A DNA stretch of 64,000 nucleotides from Paludibacter sp963678465 (GTDB lineage Bacteria > Bacteroidota > Bacteroidia > Bacteroidales > Paludibacteraceae), in assembly GCA_963678465.1 (NCBI GenBank), contig OY782858.1, forward strand, positions 372,001-436,000. Direction: 5' to 3'. Both the position numbers and the translations under genes were made by a program. How positions within the stretch are numbered: position 1 is the stretch's first letter; the number at the start of each line of letters is the position of its first letter. The notes below the pieces were generated by a model. It had not been told where the DNA came from. It saw nothing but the letters and a program-made list of their open reading frames with translations, and did not search any database. Of the stretch, positions 44,915-53,956 are shown in pieces.

Positions 44915-46162
44915 ATGAGAAAATCTTTACTTTTTTTTGCCTTATTTTGTTTAAGTCTTGGAGTGAGTGCACAACAAGCAGTTAAAATCACCTTCGAAGA
45001 TGCCGAGATCGGTTCAACAGGAGGAGCCACAGCTATGTGGGGCGGTGGTTCAGTCGATGTTCAAGCCAATACTTATCTCACAGGAAATCCTTCCGCCAAA
45101 GTGTTACATGTGAATAATACAGGTTATTTACCTGTCTTTTTCAGCAATATTGCGGTTCCGGCAGGTGCAGAAGCACTTTACTCTAAAATTCGTGTTAAAT
45201 ACTTAATCATTGGTGGTACTGATACCGATTATCCTTCATTAGAAATTTTTTCTTCTCCTAATAGCTCTACAGCTGGGGCAACTGAACAAATCGGAACTTT
45301 GGCATGGGCTGGTCTTTGGGGTGCTGCTGAAATCGGTGTTTGGAAAACAATTGAATTCCCATTTTCAAGTACTCTTTTAACGCCAGTTCCCGCTGGTAAT
45401 TTGGTTCTTAAATTAACGAAATCAAATACTGAATATCTGATTGATGATGTTGAATTAGTGCTTGCACCCGTTGCAAGTAGCGTTCTTGTAGTAAATGATT
45501 TTGAATCGAATACAATTGACGAGGTGTTAGGTATGAAACGATGGAGCATTACTGACGCTACTGCTACTGTGAAAGCAAGTCCTACTGATGCTGCTAATAA
45601 GGTGGTTCAGATTTTAGCTACCAATTGGAATTCATGTCTGAAACAAACTGTTGTTTTGCCTGCAGGAAAAGTGCTTGCAAACTATGAAAGTTTGTCGCTA
45701 GACATTTATTTGAACGACATTGCAGGAACTGACAATTTATGGAAAAATATGGAAATTTATGTGGATGATACAAAAGTTGTCGATGTTCAGAGTGCAGGCG
45801 TTACGAATGCCTGGGAAACAAGAAGCTATCCACTGAGCGCATTGGCCGGAGGAAATTCATTTGTGCTTGATCTTGGAGTAAATACAAATAAAGGTAATTA
45901 TTTTATTGATAATATAAAATTACATGCCACCACTTCAGGGTTTGGTAACCAGAACGTTGATCATCTGTCTGTATACTCAACTACTAATGCATTTATTTTG
46001 AGTAAGGAAGTAGATAGCTATGAACTTTATAATATACAGGGTGTCAGAGTTTCCAACGGTATGAAAGTTTCGACTATTAATACGTCTAATTTAGGAAACG
46101 GTATCTATATTTTGAAAGCAAGAATAAATGATGAATTATTTCAAACTAAGCTGTTGAAATAA
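44915..46162 (+). CDS. Secreted protein with type IX secretion C-terminal signal
   Basis: A 415-residue exported protein: the signal peptide ends near LGVSAQ, two consecutive beta-rich jelly-roll-like modules follow (about 22-185 and 190-345, each ending in an LKL or IDNIKL strand), and the last 75 residues form a T9SS type A sorting domain (YELYNIQGVRVSNG and LGNGIYILKARINDELFQTK). The modules resemble carbohydrate-binding or adhesion domains but no catalytic motif is seen. It is probably carried to the cell surface by the type IX system. It is monocistronic. Confidence 0.85.
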   Translation: MRKSLLFFALFCLSLGVSAQQAVKITFEDAEIGSTGGATAMWGGGSVDVQANTYLTGNPSAKVLHVNNTGYLPVFFSNIAVPAGAEALYSKIRVKYLIIGGTDTDYPSLEIFSSPNSSTAGATEQIGTLAWAGLWGAAEIGVWKTIEFPFSSTLLTPVPAGNLVLKLTKSNTEYLIDDVELVLAPVASSVLVVNDFESNTIDEVLGMKRWSITDATATVKASPTDAANKVVQILATNWNSCLKQTVVLPAGKVLANYESLSLDIYLNDIAGTDNLWKNMEIYVDDTKVVDVQSAGVTNAWETRSYPLSALAGGNSFVLDLGVNTNKGNYFIDNIKLHATTSGFGNQNVDHLSVYSTTNAFILSKEVDSYELYNIQGVRVSNGMKVSTINTSNLGNGIYILKARINDELFQTKLLK

Positions 46163-46349
46163 AAAGAAAGCAACATAAGTCCACTGATTCCGGAAGACGG
46201 TGTTTGTTATTTGGCTTATGTGCACAAAGAAAAAGGTTTAGTATTAGTGTTTTTATTGAAGAAAAAAACTGATTTACATTTTGAAAGAAAACGTTGGTTT
46301 TACTACTAAGCTTTTGAAGTGGATTAGGTTAGATGTTGATTTAATGGTT

Positions 46350-46385
46350 AGAACGAGGTTGAAGTGATTCAACCTCGTTTTTCTT
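46350..46385. terminator. Bidirectional terminator between converging transcripts
   Basis: AACGAGGTTGAA (46352-46363) and TTCAACCTCGTT (46368-46379) form a perfect 12-bp stem with a GTGA loop and a T run. It lies between the T9SS cargo gene and the end of the carotenoid operon. The rest of 46163-46350 shows no gene. Confidence 0.85.
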
Positions 46386-46390
46386 GAATA

Positions 46391-47866
46391 TTATTCACCA
46401 AGATATTTAAAAATCCTTTCGAAAGCCAGCTTGGAACTTATCACAGCCATTGGTAAACCTGCCCCCGGAACTGTAGAAGCGCCCACATAGAAAAGATTTT
46501 TAAACTTTTCGTCTTTGTTCGAAGGGCGGAAAGCGCCGATTTGCATCAGGTTGTGCGAAAGTCCCAATCCGCTTCCCATGTAAAGATTAAATCTTTTCTC
46601 CCATTCGACGGGTGTGAAAACAGTTCGCGAAATAATTTCGGGTCGAATGTCCTGTTGTATTCGTTTGCCAAAGTCGTCGATAATGCTGTCCACTATTTTA
46701 TCACCGTCGCTCCAATCGGGCTTATAAAGCAGATTGGGTACGGGGCATACAAAGAACAGACTTTCGCAACCTTCTGGAGCACACTGCGGATTGTGTTTCG
46801 ACACCACATTGACATAATAATAGGGCTTTTCGAGCGAATCGGGTTGTTGTTCTACGTTGTTTGCATATTCCGCAAAATTATTACCCAGATAATAATTGTG
46901 ATGATTTACCTGCGGTAATTTTGTTTTTACACCCAGGTAAAAGGTAAGGTAACCCATGGTCCAGCTCATTTTGCGCAATCGCTCTTCCGAGTATTTTTCG
47001 CGTTTGAGCACCCTTCCTCTGAATGTGGCGGCATCAGCGTTAATCAATATCGCATCGGCTGTCCATTGTTTACCTGTGTTATCGATGAGCGAAGTGATTT
47101 TGTTACCTTTGCTTGTATAGTCGTTTACTTCAGTGTTGTAATGAATTATAACTCCGGCTTTGTTAAGTTCACTTACCAAACCTTCCACAATACGATACAT
47201 GCCACCTTCCACATTGTAATAGCCGTCGTGATCGAATTCGATGTGCGAAAGCAATGCATAAATGGCCGATGTATCGAAAGGAGTGCGACCCAGGAAAAAT
47301 GCAATTAACGAAACAATTTGCTGAGCTTCTTTTGAGTCGAAATGTCTGTGTACATGTTGCCAGAAAGTCTGGAAAAGCTGCGGGATATGCGCCGGATTAA
47401 CGCGTGCCAGCGACATCAGATAACCCAACACCGAATCGAAGTTGGATTTAATGACGATGTCCACAGTGTCGTTGAAAAGCGCGCCCGATTTTCTCAGATA
47501 ACGCGTCATTTTTTCTTTGAAATCGGGTTCCTCTTCTGCAAATTGAGCAGCAAGTCGATCAAGGTCTTTGTAAAGGAAGTAAGTTTTCGGACTGCCACTG
47601 AAATTGACTGTATAAAGAGGGTCGAGTTCCACGAACTTAAAAGGTATTTCAATGCCACACTCCTCGGCAAATTGTCTGAACTCGTAGGACATACTGAAAA
47701 AACTTGGCCCCGTGTCGAAAGTGAATCCATCTTTTTTGATTTGATTCAACCGGCCACCTGCCTGATGGTTTCGTTCAAGCATTTCCACCTTATAGCCTTT
47801 TTTGGCCAATCGTAAAGCAGTGGTTAATCCACCTAAGCCTGCACCTGCAATTAATACTGTTTTCAT
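46391..47866 (-). CDS. crtI: Phytoene desaturase-type carotenoid oxidoreductase
   Basis: A 491-residue FAD enzyme. The dinucleotide motif LIAGAGLGGLTTALRLAKKG is followed by AGGRLNQIKKDGFTFDTGPS, and the C-terminus shows FYVGASTVPGAGLPMAVISS, the carotenoid desaturase signature. With phytoene synthase in the same operon it most likely desaturates phytoene to lycopene; a CrtD-like late desaturase is possible but less likely. It is the last gene of the carotenoid operon, 37 bp after the glycosyltransferase gene. Confidence 0.92.
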   Translation of the reverse strand: MKTVLIAGAGLGGLTTALRLAKKGYKVEMLERNHQAGGRLNQIKKDGFTFDTGPSFFSMSYEFRQFAEECGIEIPFKFVELDPLYTVNFSGSPKTYFLYKDLDRLAAQFAEEEPDFKEKMTRYLRKSGALFNDTVDIVIKSNFDSVLGYLMSLARVNPAHIPQLFQTFWQHVHRHFDSKEAQQIVSLIAFFLGRTPFDTSAIYALLSHIEFDHDGYYNVEGGMYRIVEGLVSELNKAGVIIHYNTEVNDYTSKGNKITSLIDNTGKQWTADAILINADAATFRGRVLKREKYSEERLRKMSWTMGYLTFYLGVKTKLPQVNHHNYYLGNNFAEYANNVEQQPDSLEKPYYYVNVVSKHNPQCAPEGCESLFFVCPVPNLLYKPDWSDGDKIVDSIIDDFGKRIQQDIRPEIISRTVFTPVEWEKRFNLYMGSGLGLSHNLMQIGAFRPSNKDEKFKNLFYVGASTVPGAGLPMAVISSKLAFERIFKYLGE

Positions 47867-47903
47867 GCGTTCGTTGTTTATAGTCAGTGAATGTATTTTG
47901 ATA

Positions 47904-48992
47904 TTATATTTTTCGTCCTTTCCATTCGTAGTTGCCCCGAATCTTGTATTGCAGCGATTTGAAGATGATGATTCCTAAACTCAACTGCTGCGGAATTATT
48001 AAAATCAGGTTGCTTAATATTTGCTGGCGGCTGGCTACCGACACAAAAATCCGTGTAAGCAGAACGATCAGGTTAAGCAACCAAAACCAAAGCATTGGAA
48101 GTGCTGTTAATACAGGAATAAATCCCCATGTGGTGATGAACCAAAAGAGTAGTGCTAATACATATGAATTTCCGAAAAACATTGTAACATTCTTCGAAAA
48201 TCCATTCAATGATTCCTGATAACCATGATACATACGGCAGTTGATATCGTTCGAACCGGTGAGACAAGCAATTGAGAGGTTCAGCTGTTTAAACAATCGG
48301 GCAATGAGGATGTCTTCTACTTTTTCGGCTTTCAATACTTCATGTGGCTGTATTTGTTTGTAGGCTTTGGCTTCGAAAAGCATAAACTGACCGTTGGCGG
48401 CCGAAAGTGACGGTGCCTTTGAAAAACGTACCAAAAACAAAGGCAGTAAAGTCAGTAAAATGTAATTCATCAACGGCACCACCAGTTTTTCACCTTCGCT
48501 GACCATTGTTTGTTTTGGAAAAACCGACATTAAATTTACTTTGCTTTTGTGCATGTATTCAACGCTATGGTTCACAGCGTCTTCGTTTAGTCTTACATCG
48601 GCATCGAGGAAAAGAAAAAAATCTCCCTGTGCAAGTTGCGCTACAGAATGACAGGCAAAGTTTTTTCCCAGCCAGTTTTCGGGCAATCCTATAGAATCGA
48701 TGAGTTGTATCCGCTTATCGTACTGTGCCATCTCTTTTACAAGTTCAGCTGTCCTGTCGGTCGATTGATCGTTGAATATAAGTATTTCAATGTTTTTATA
48801 GGTTTGATGTTGTAAATCGGTCAACAGGTTGATAATATTGTTTTCCTCGTTGCGTGCAGGAATCATTACCGAAATCAAACCGTCGGATGGCTGCGAGGAA
48901 TTCTTCAGTGTTGGTCTGATGACCATGTTGGCAAATGCAATGCAGAGTTGCAGCACAGCAAAAGCGATCACAAAACAGGCAATATATATCAT
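47904..48992 (-). CDS. Family 2 glycosyltransferase, CruC/CrtQ-like
   Basis: A 362-residue membrane glycosyltransferase: an N-terminal membrane helix, a GT-A domain with SVMIPARNEENNIINLL and the metal-binding triad in FFLFLDADVRL, then three or four C-terminal helices. Its place in the carotenoid operon next to an acyltransferase suggests it glucosylates a hydroxy-carotenoid, as CruC does in green sulfur bacteria or CrtQ in staphylococci. It overlaps the acyltransferase start by 4 bp, so translation is probably coupled. Confidence 0.88.
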   Translation of the reverse strand: MIYIACFVIAFAVLQLCIAFANMVIRPTLKNSSQPSDGLISVMIPARNEENNIINLLTDLQHQTYKNIEILIFNDQSTDRTAELVKEMAQYDKRIQLIDSIGLPENWLGKNFACHSVAQLAQGDFFLFLDADVRLNEDAVNHSVEYMHKSKVNLMSVFPKQTMVSEGEKLVVPLMNYILLTLLPLFLVRFSKAPSLSAANGQFMLFEAKAYKQIQPHEVLKAEKVEDILIARLFKQLNLSIACLTGSNDINCRMYHGYQESLNGFSKNVTMFFGNSYVLALLFWFITTWGFIPVLTALPMLWFWLLNLIVLLTRIFVSVASRQQILSNLILIIPQQLSLGIIIFKSLQYKIRGNYEWKGRKI

Positions 48993-49606
48993 AGTACAAT
49001 TTGTTTTTGCTGTTCTACACTGTTGCTGTAAAATTCACGGTAAGCGCTTTCAATGTCTGTAAATGATTGATGCTCTGAATTGTATTCTTTTATGTAAAAG
49101 TGTACATCCGGCTTTGGATGTTCGAAGTAATCAATGATTGAAGCCAGAAAAACTACTTTTGTGTTTTGCGTTTTGCTTAGGATGAGTTCCACTCCTTTTT
49201 GAAACCTGAAATTGTCGTCGTGCATCGAATGAAGTTTTCCCTGAGGAAACATCAAAACCAAATTGTTTTTATCCTTCAATAGTTCAGCGCTATAGTTCAG
49301 ACTCTCAATTACACTTTTGGCGCCCTGCGCTATCGAAAATCCTCCCGACAAGCTGAACAGCCAACGTTTACGCAGTTCTTTTTCGAGCATCATAAAATGA
49401 TATTTTTTGCGGAATACTTTCATGCTCAGGTAGAGTGCCCAGAAGCCATCCCACCAACCGATGTGATTCGCAATCAGTAATACCGAATGATTGGCCACGT
49501 CAACCGTACCATTCAGCTTTACCGAATTGAAATTGGTTCTCATTTTGGCCAGGGTATAGATTTTGAAAAAGCTGTAAACGAACAGCTGGTGACGGGCTTT
49601 TATCAT
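48989..49606 (-). CDS. PlsC-type acyltransferase, CruD-like
   Basis: A 205-residue membrane-associated acyltransferase with the HxxxxD motif in ANHIGWWDGFWAL and the substrate-phosphate or P motif in LMFPQGKLHS (FPxGxx form). Length and motifs match small 1-acylglycerol-3-phosphate acyltransferase relatives. In this operon it probably adds a fatty acid to the carotenoid glycoside, analogous to CruD or CrtO. It is followed after a 4-bp overlap by the glycosyltransferase gene. Confidence 0.85.
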   Translation of the reverse strand: MIKARHQLFVYSFFKIYTLAKMRTNFNSVKLNGTVDVANHSVLLIANHIGWWDGFWALYLSMKVFRKKYHFMMLEKELRKRWLFSLSGGFSIAQGAKSVIESLNYSAELLKDKNNLVLMFPQGKLHSMHDDNFRFQKGVELILSKTQNTKVVFLASIIDYFEHPKPDVHFYIKEYNSEHQSFTDIESAYREFYSNSVEQQKQIVL

Positions 49607-49623
49607 GTTTATTTGAGGATAAA

Positions 49624-50277
49624 TCAGAATTTAAATTTGAATGTCAATGCAAGAAAAAACAAAATCTGGCACAGGTAAATAACTACCGACAAAGTGTTGG
49701 ACGTTTTTATTTTCAATGCTCTCAGCAAACTATGAAACACAAGGGAAACACCAAACCAGGCGATATAATTTTGTAAAGGGATATTGTTGTTGTGCCAGGT
49801 CCACATTCCCAGGGACGGTGCAAATTGTTCAAGGATAAGGTCGTAAACAATCATAAGCGCCGAAGCCATAAGTACTTTGACGGCTGCCGTTGTTTTTATG
49901 CTTTCGGTGAGCGAAGCCGTTAGATAAATCATCAACACCCAGTTAAAGCCCATCATCAAAGGTGTTTCGAAAACTTTATAGCCCAGTGTTTCTCCGTATT
50001 TGTAATGGCCGAAAATCAATCCGGTATTAACGCCAATTACCTCAATGAAATAACCGACTATAAAAACAAATAGAAAAAAGAGCAATGTTTTTGTATTATT
50101 TTCAGCGTTATAGAGCGCAAGGAAACCAAGGCTCATCAAGAGGGTTAATGGTGTGAGCGAAATGAATAATGAAGATGTAAAAGGAATATAGATGGCAATC
50201 ACCCCTATTGTATAGAATAGTGCGAGGAAGTATTTTACCCGCTTTGGATGATTTTTTATCGACAGTATCAGCTCCAT
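49624..50277 (-). CDS. CruF-like carotenoid hydratase (COG2324/DUF422)
   Basis: A 217-residue protein with six or seven membrane helices, matching the Caroten_synth family: EVIGVNTGLIFGHYKYGETLG, then MGFNWVLMIYLTA and DLILEQFAPSLGMWTW, where the conserved Asp, Glu and Trp cluster. CruF hydrates the 1',2' double bond of acyclic carotenoid ends, creating the hydroxyl that a glycosyltransferase can use. The ATG at 50277 is preferred; a TTG at 50322 would overlap idi by 8 bp. It lies between idi and the acyltransferase gene. Confidence 0.85.
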   Translation of the reverse strand: MELILSIKNHPKRVKYFLALFYTIGVIAIYIPFTSSLFISLTPLTLLMSLGFLALYNAENNTKTLLFFLFVFIVGYFIEVIGVNTGLIFGHYKYGETLGYKVFETPLMMGFNWVLMIYLTASLTESIKTTAAVKVLMASALMIVYDLILEQFAPSLGMWTWHNNNIPLQNYIAWFGVSLVFHSLLRALKIKTSNTLSVVIYLCQILFFLALTFKFKF

Positions 50278-50314
50278 TTTAAATTTGAATAATGATTTTA
50301 TTGTGATTTCTTTA

Positions 50315-50830
50315 TCAACCAATTATTTCACCTACTCTTTCGAAAATAAGTTTGAACCAGGCTGTGTAATTTTCAGGATGAAGCGTCACATCTGCTTTCA
50401 ATGCATCAAAACTCACATATTTGTAATCCATCACTTCTTCGGGGTGAGGCTGCGGCAGCTCATCCGAAACGCCAACAAATACATGATCGAATTCATGCTC
50501 GGTGAGTTCGTTTTCGAGCTCCTGAATGTACATAAAACTAAAAATCTCCCGCAAGTCCGCTTTCATGCCCATTTCTTCCATCAACCGGCGGTTGCCTGCT
50601 TCCAGCGAAGTCTCGCCCGGGAAAGGATGACTGCAACAGGTGTTGGTCCATAAACCTTTAGAATGATATTTATCAAAAGTGCGTTGCTGTAGCAGCCATT
50701 CTCCTTTCGAATTGACAATAAATACTGAGATGGCCCTGTGCAATACCGCTTTTACGTGGGCTTCCATCTTTTCCATAGCTCCTATGGCATTGTCTTGTTT
50801 GTCGACCAGAATTACGTTGTTTTCAGTCAT
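50315..50830 (-). CDS. idi: Isopentenyl-diphosphate delta-isomerase, type 1
   Basis: A 171-residue Nudix-fold enzyme interconverting isopentenyl and dimethylallyl diphosphate, feeding isoprenoid units to carotenoid synthesis. The catalytic Cys lies in LWTNTCCSHP, the metal-binding Nudix-like segment is AGNRRLMEEMGM, and the catalytic Glu region is ELTEHEFDHVF. It is second in the operon after crtB, 48 bp downstream. Length is slightly shorter than E. coli Idi but complete. Confidence 0.95.
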   Translation of the reverse strand: MTENNVILVDKQDNAIGAMEKMEAHVKAVLHRAISVFIVNSKGEWLLQQRTFDKYHSKGLWTNTCCSHPFPGETSLEAGNRRLMEEMGMKADLREIFSFMYIQELENELTEHEFDHVFVGVSDELPQPHPEEVMDYKYVSFDALKADVTLHPENYTAWFKLIFERVGEIIG

Positions 50831-50878
50831 TATGCTTGGTTGTTCTTTGTTTTCGTTTCTCGTTTCTCTTTTCTCTTT

Positions 50879-51715
50879 TCAAATCATATTTAACTTGTAC
50901 TCAATGGCCGACTGAGCCATAATCGATAATTTACGGACATTCGAAATTCTGATTCTTTCTTTCAAAATGGACGATGCTTCGCTATGTTTGATTTTTATCA
51001 GCAGTTTCCGATAGTAATTGTAGGCCGTGTAGACAGCCAGTTTCGATCGGCCCGGAAGTCGTTTTATGCCTTCGAGGGCAATGTCGAATTCCTGTTCTAT
51101 TTCAGCAATCAGTTGAAGTTTTGTTGCTTCATCGAATTTGTTCTTATCAAATTGTGGAAAATAGTTTCGTTCGAGCAATTCGATATCTGTCTGCAAATCG
51201 CGTAAAAAGTTGACTTTCTGGAATGCTGATCCCAACATTTCGGCCGAGGCAACAAGTTCACCGAAAAGCTTTGTGTTTTCTTTGCAAAACACTTTAAGGC
51301 ACATTAAACCTACCACGTTGGCCGAACCGTAAATGTAAGCGGCTGTTTCGGCATTCGTAAGGTACTCTTTTTTTGTCAAATCCATTTTCATGCTGTTCAT
51401 AAATGCATCGATATAGGGCATAGGTACCTTGTATTCGTTCACAGCCAACTGAAACGAGTTCAGAACGGGATTTAATGAAATCTTATTTTCAATGGCCTCG
51501 TGCATGTCGGTTTCGAACTTGTGCAACAGGTATTCCTTGTCGTAACTGTGGAATGTGTCCACAATTTCGTCGGCAAAACGTACAAAGCCATAGATACCGT
51601 GTATGGCAGTTTTTACTCTTTTGTCGAGTAAAAGCGTTGACAGATAAAAAGAATTGCTATAGTTTTTAGTTACTACAGCCGATATCTTAAATGATGTGTC
51701 ATGAAAGAGTTCCAT
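50879..51715 (-). CDS. crtB: Phytoene synthase
   Basis: A 278-residue squalene/phytoene synthase joining two geranylgeranyl diphosphates. Aspartate-rich motifs are FADEIVD (about residue 50) and FLRDLQTDIELLERNYFP (about 165), and GSANVVGLMCLKVF contributes to the active-site wall. The start MELFHDTSFK (51715) was chosen over an ATG at 51739, whose upstream codons are not family-like. It is first in the carotenoid operon, and a palindrome overlaps its upstream region. Confidence 0.93.
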   Translation of the reverse strand: MELFHDTSFKISAVVTKNYSNSFYLSTLLLDKRVKTAIHGIYGFVRFADEIVDTFHSYDKEYLLHKFETDMHEAIENKISLNPVLNSFQLAVNEYKVPMPYIDAFMNSMKMDLTKKEYLTNAETAAYIYGSANVVGLMCLKVFCKENTKLFGELVASAEMLGSAFQKVNFLRDLQTDIELLERNYFPQFDKNKFDEATKLQLIAEIEQEFDIALEGIKRLPGRSKLAVYTAYNYYRKLLIKIKHSEASSILKERIRISNVRKLSIMAQSAIEYKLNMI

Positions 51716-51741
51716 CTTTTTCAATTTAAAAATGAACAATA

Positions 51742-51780
51742 TTGTACGGAAATGTATTTAATAATACAAATGTGGTACAA
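51742..51780. promoter_or_regulatory. Nested palindrome between crtB and the MarR-type regulator
   Basis: Two nested inverted repeats share a centre near 51761: outer TTGTAC (51742-51747) with GTACAA (51775-51780), inner GTATT (51754-51758) with AATAC (51763-51767). It is a good candidate operator for the divergent regulator, controlling the carotenoid operon and itself. The -7 elements nearby are not clear. Confidence 0.6.
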
Positions 51781-51862
51781 AAAAGTTCAACTTACAATGA
51801 TTAAATATTTGATTTTGTTATATTTTTTTTTATTACCACTGTTATTCAATGTTTTATAAGAG

Positions 51863-52522
51863 ATGAAGACAAAAAATATTTTGTTCGAACTGATTGAGTA
51901 TCTCGATCAGTTCGAAACCGAAAATCAAGATAAAGATGGGAATCTGAACATGAGCGACTTTTTGGGTTATCTGAACAGTCAGCACACACCGATGAATGTC
52001 AAAACGCGTGAACTGGGAGGAAACTACGAAGGCTATAAATACAAAGAGCAGAAAGGTTCGGCCACCGATATCTCCATTCTTATTGTTTTACTGTTTCGGT
52101 ATGCCAAAGGATATATTAAAAAGGCGCTGAAAAACAGTCCGATAAAAAGCGCTGATGAGTTTTCGTTTTTGATGACACTGATGACTTACGATCATTTAAG
52201 TAAATCGGAACTGATCACCAAGCAAGTGATGGAAAAAACATCTGGAACCGAAATTATCAATCGCTTAATTAAGCTCGGGCTTATCGAACAGTTTGCCGAC
52301 GAGGCCGATAAACGAAGCGTACGCATTAAAATGACGATGACTGGCCGCACCGAGATTTACAAAATACTGCCTCAAATGGGTGTTGTTTCACAAATTGTTA
52401 CCGGGAACCTGAACGATTCAGAGAAAACAATGCTGGCTTATATGCTGCGCAAACTCGAACATTTTCACAACGATATTTTCATGAATAAAAAGGACAATGA
52501 GTTGGAAGAACTTATAAAATGA
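51863..52522 (+). CDS. MarR-type winged-helix transcriptional regulator
   Basis: A 219-residue regulator with an N-terminal helical part (about 1-85) and a winged helix near 110-175: FSFLMTLMTYDHLSKSELITKQ, recognition helix TEIINRLIKLGLIEQFADE and wing DKRSVRIKMTMTG. This is MarR organisation. It is transcribed divergently from crtB across the palindrome at 51742-51780, so it probably represses or activates the carotenoid operon. The ligand is unknown. The next gene downstream is on the other strand. Confidence 0.88.
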   Translation: MKTKNILFELIEYLDQFETENQDKDGNLNMSDFLGYLNSQHTPMNVKTRELGGNYEGYKYKEQKGSATDISILIVLLFRYAKGYIKKALKNSPIKSADEFSFLMTLMTYDHLSKSELITKQVMEKTSGTEIINRLIKLGLIEQFADEADKRSVRIKMTMTGRTEIYKILPQMGVVSQIVTGNLNDSEKTMLAYMLRKLEHFHNDIFMNKKDNELEELIK

Positions 52523-52569
52523 AGAACAGCAAAGGGAATTGAACAAAACAATAATTTAAAGCCAGACCA

Positions 52570-53280
52570 CTAAAAAATCATTTCGGCAAAAGGAATCAGC
52601 AAGGCTGTCATAATACCCATTAATCCAATGGCCAAGCCGCTGATAGCTCCTTCGATAGCGCCCATTTCCATGGCACGCGCAGTGCCCAAAGCATGCGAAG
52701 CCGAGCCCATAGCCAGTCCTTTGGCTATTTTGCTTTTGATACCGATGCGGCGTAAAATAATGGGGCCCACTAATCCTCCGAAAATACCACAAATAACAAC
52801 AAAAGCGGCTGCCAGCGCCGGAATACCACCTGTTTTTTCAGCCAGACTTATGGCGATAGGCGTAGTGACCGATTTGGGTGCCAGCGAAGCAATAAGAATG
52901 TGGTCGGCTCCTAAAACTTTAGCGATCAGCACCACACTTACTATGCCTACGATGCTCCCAACAAAAACAGCGCTCAGAATAGAAATTACATTGCCTTTGA
53001 TATGCTCGAGTTGCTCGTAAAGCACATAACCTAAAGCCACTACACTCGGACCAAGCATAAAGTTAAGAATGCGGGTATGTGTGTAAAAGGTTTGATAGTC
53101 GATGCCGGTGATTTTAAGGAAAGGAATAATAACAATCATTGCAATAAGCAGAGGTTGTAGAATGGTAAGGTTTGTGCGTTTGTACACAATAATGCCCAGG
53201 TAAAATGCGCCCATCACCAAAGCCAGCAAAAATACTTCGTTGCTTATATAAGGTCTTATAAAATCAAGTATTTCATTCAT
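52570..53280 (-). CDS. lrgB: LrgB family membrane protein
   Basis: A 236-residue protein with about seven membrane helices and the LrgB block SLAPKSVTTPIAISLAEKTGG with GSASHALGTARAMEMGAIEGA (listed in part). The start MNEILDFIRPYI at 53280 overlaps the lrgA stop by 8 bp; an upstream in-frame ATG at 53313 would overlap it further and add a basic non-family segment. LrgAB/CidAB-type pairs act in holin-like control of murein hydrolase release or in small-molecule export, including glycolate and pyruvate in plants and bacteria. Confidence 0.9.
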   Translation of the reverse strand: MNEILDFIRPYISNEVFLLALVMGAFYLGIIVYKRTNLTILQPLLIAMIVIIPFLKITGIDYQTFYTHTRILNFMLGPSVVALGYVLYEQLEHIKGNVISILSAVFVGSIVGIVSVVLIAKVLGADHILIASLAPKSVTTPIAISLAEKTGGIPALAAAFVVICGIFGGLVGPIILRRIGIKSKIAKGLAMGSASHALGTARAMEMGAIEGAISGLAIGLMGIMTALLIPFAEMIF

Positions 53281-53635
53281 GACCAATTTCTCCTTTCTTC
53301 CTGCGTTTCTCAAGTCGCTCCTGAATCAGTGCCACCGTAACGATAGTGAGAACGGTACTTCCGGCAATGGCAGCTACAATTGCAACAAATGAGCTTTCGA
53401 GCATTTGGGCATATACCATAAGCCCCACACCGGCCGGCACAAAGAATACAGCCATGTTTTTAGTAATGGCAGTGGCCACCGATTGTACTTTCTCCGGCCT
53501 TAGTAGTTTGAAAAACAAAGCAAGAAACAACAGAATCATTCCCAATACACTACCGGGAATAAAGCCACTGAGCAACTGACTCAGCAATTCGCCAAGAAAA
53601 TAAAAAAGCAAAATATAAAATGAACCTTTTACCAT
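53273..53635 (-). CDS. lrgA: CidA/LrgA family holin-like protein
   Basis: A 120-residue membrane protein with four helices and the LrgA motif FIPGSVLGMILLFLALFFK, followed by FFVPAGVGLMVYAQML. The ATG at 53635 (MVKGSFYILL) is preferred because the longer frame begins with TTG. It is translationally coupled to lrgB. The C-terminus is strongly basic and charged. Confidence 0.9.
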   Translation of the reverse strand: MVKGSFYILLFYFLGELLSQLLSGFIPGSVLGMILLFLALFFKLLRPEKVQSVATAITKNMAVFFVPAGVGLMVYAQMLESSFVAIVAAIAGSTVLTIVTVALIQERLEKRRKKGEIGHE

Positions 53636-53649
53636 AAAAAACAATAGTT

Positions 53650-53860
53650 CTGAGTTTCGGGTTTAATGTCAAAAGTCTAATGTCTAAAGTCTAAAGACTA
53701 AAGTCTGGAGACAATTCAACGATTCAACAATTTAACGCTTTTGTCTTTGTTCTTTTGTCTTTGTTCTTTTGTCTAAAGTCTAAAGTCTAATGTCTAATGT
53801 CTAATGTCTAATGTCTAATGTCAAAAGACCGTAGACCGTAGACCGGGTACTTATTGCCAC
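53650..53860. repeat. Heptanucleotide repeat tract (TCTAAAG/TCTAATG types)
   Basis: Units of GTCTAAA, GTCTAAT and related 7-mers occur from 53668 to 53822, with a TTTGTTCTTTTGTC pair of 14 nt (53742-53773) and three GACCGTA units (53828-53846). The segment around 53692-53733 and 53760-53790 reads as the reverse complement of parts of the tract at 54780-54900. It lies between lrgA and the nitroreductase gene. Confidence 0.8.
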
Positions 53861-53956
53861 ATTGTCTCCATTGGCAAAAACCATACTTTGATTTAACAAG
53901 TTAAGACGTAATTAGTTCGCCTGTGCTGTGCACCATTCGGGATGGGAGCGAAGCTT

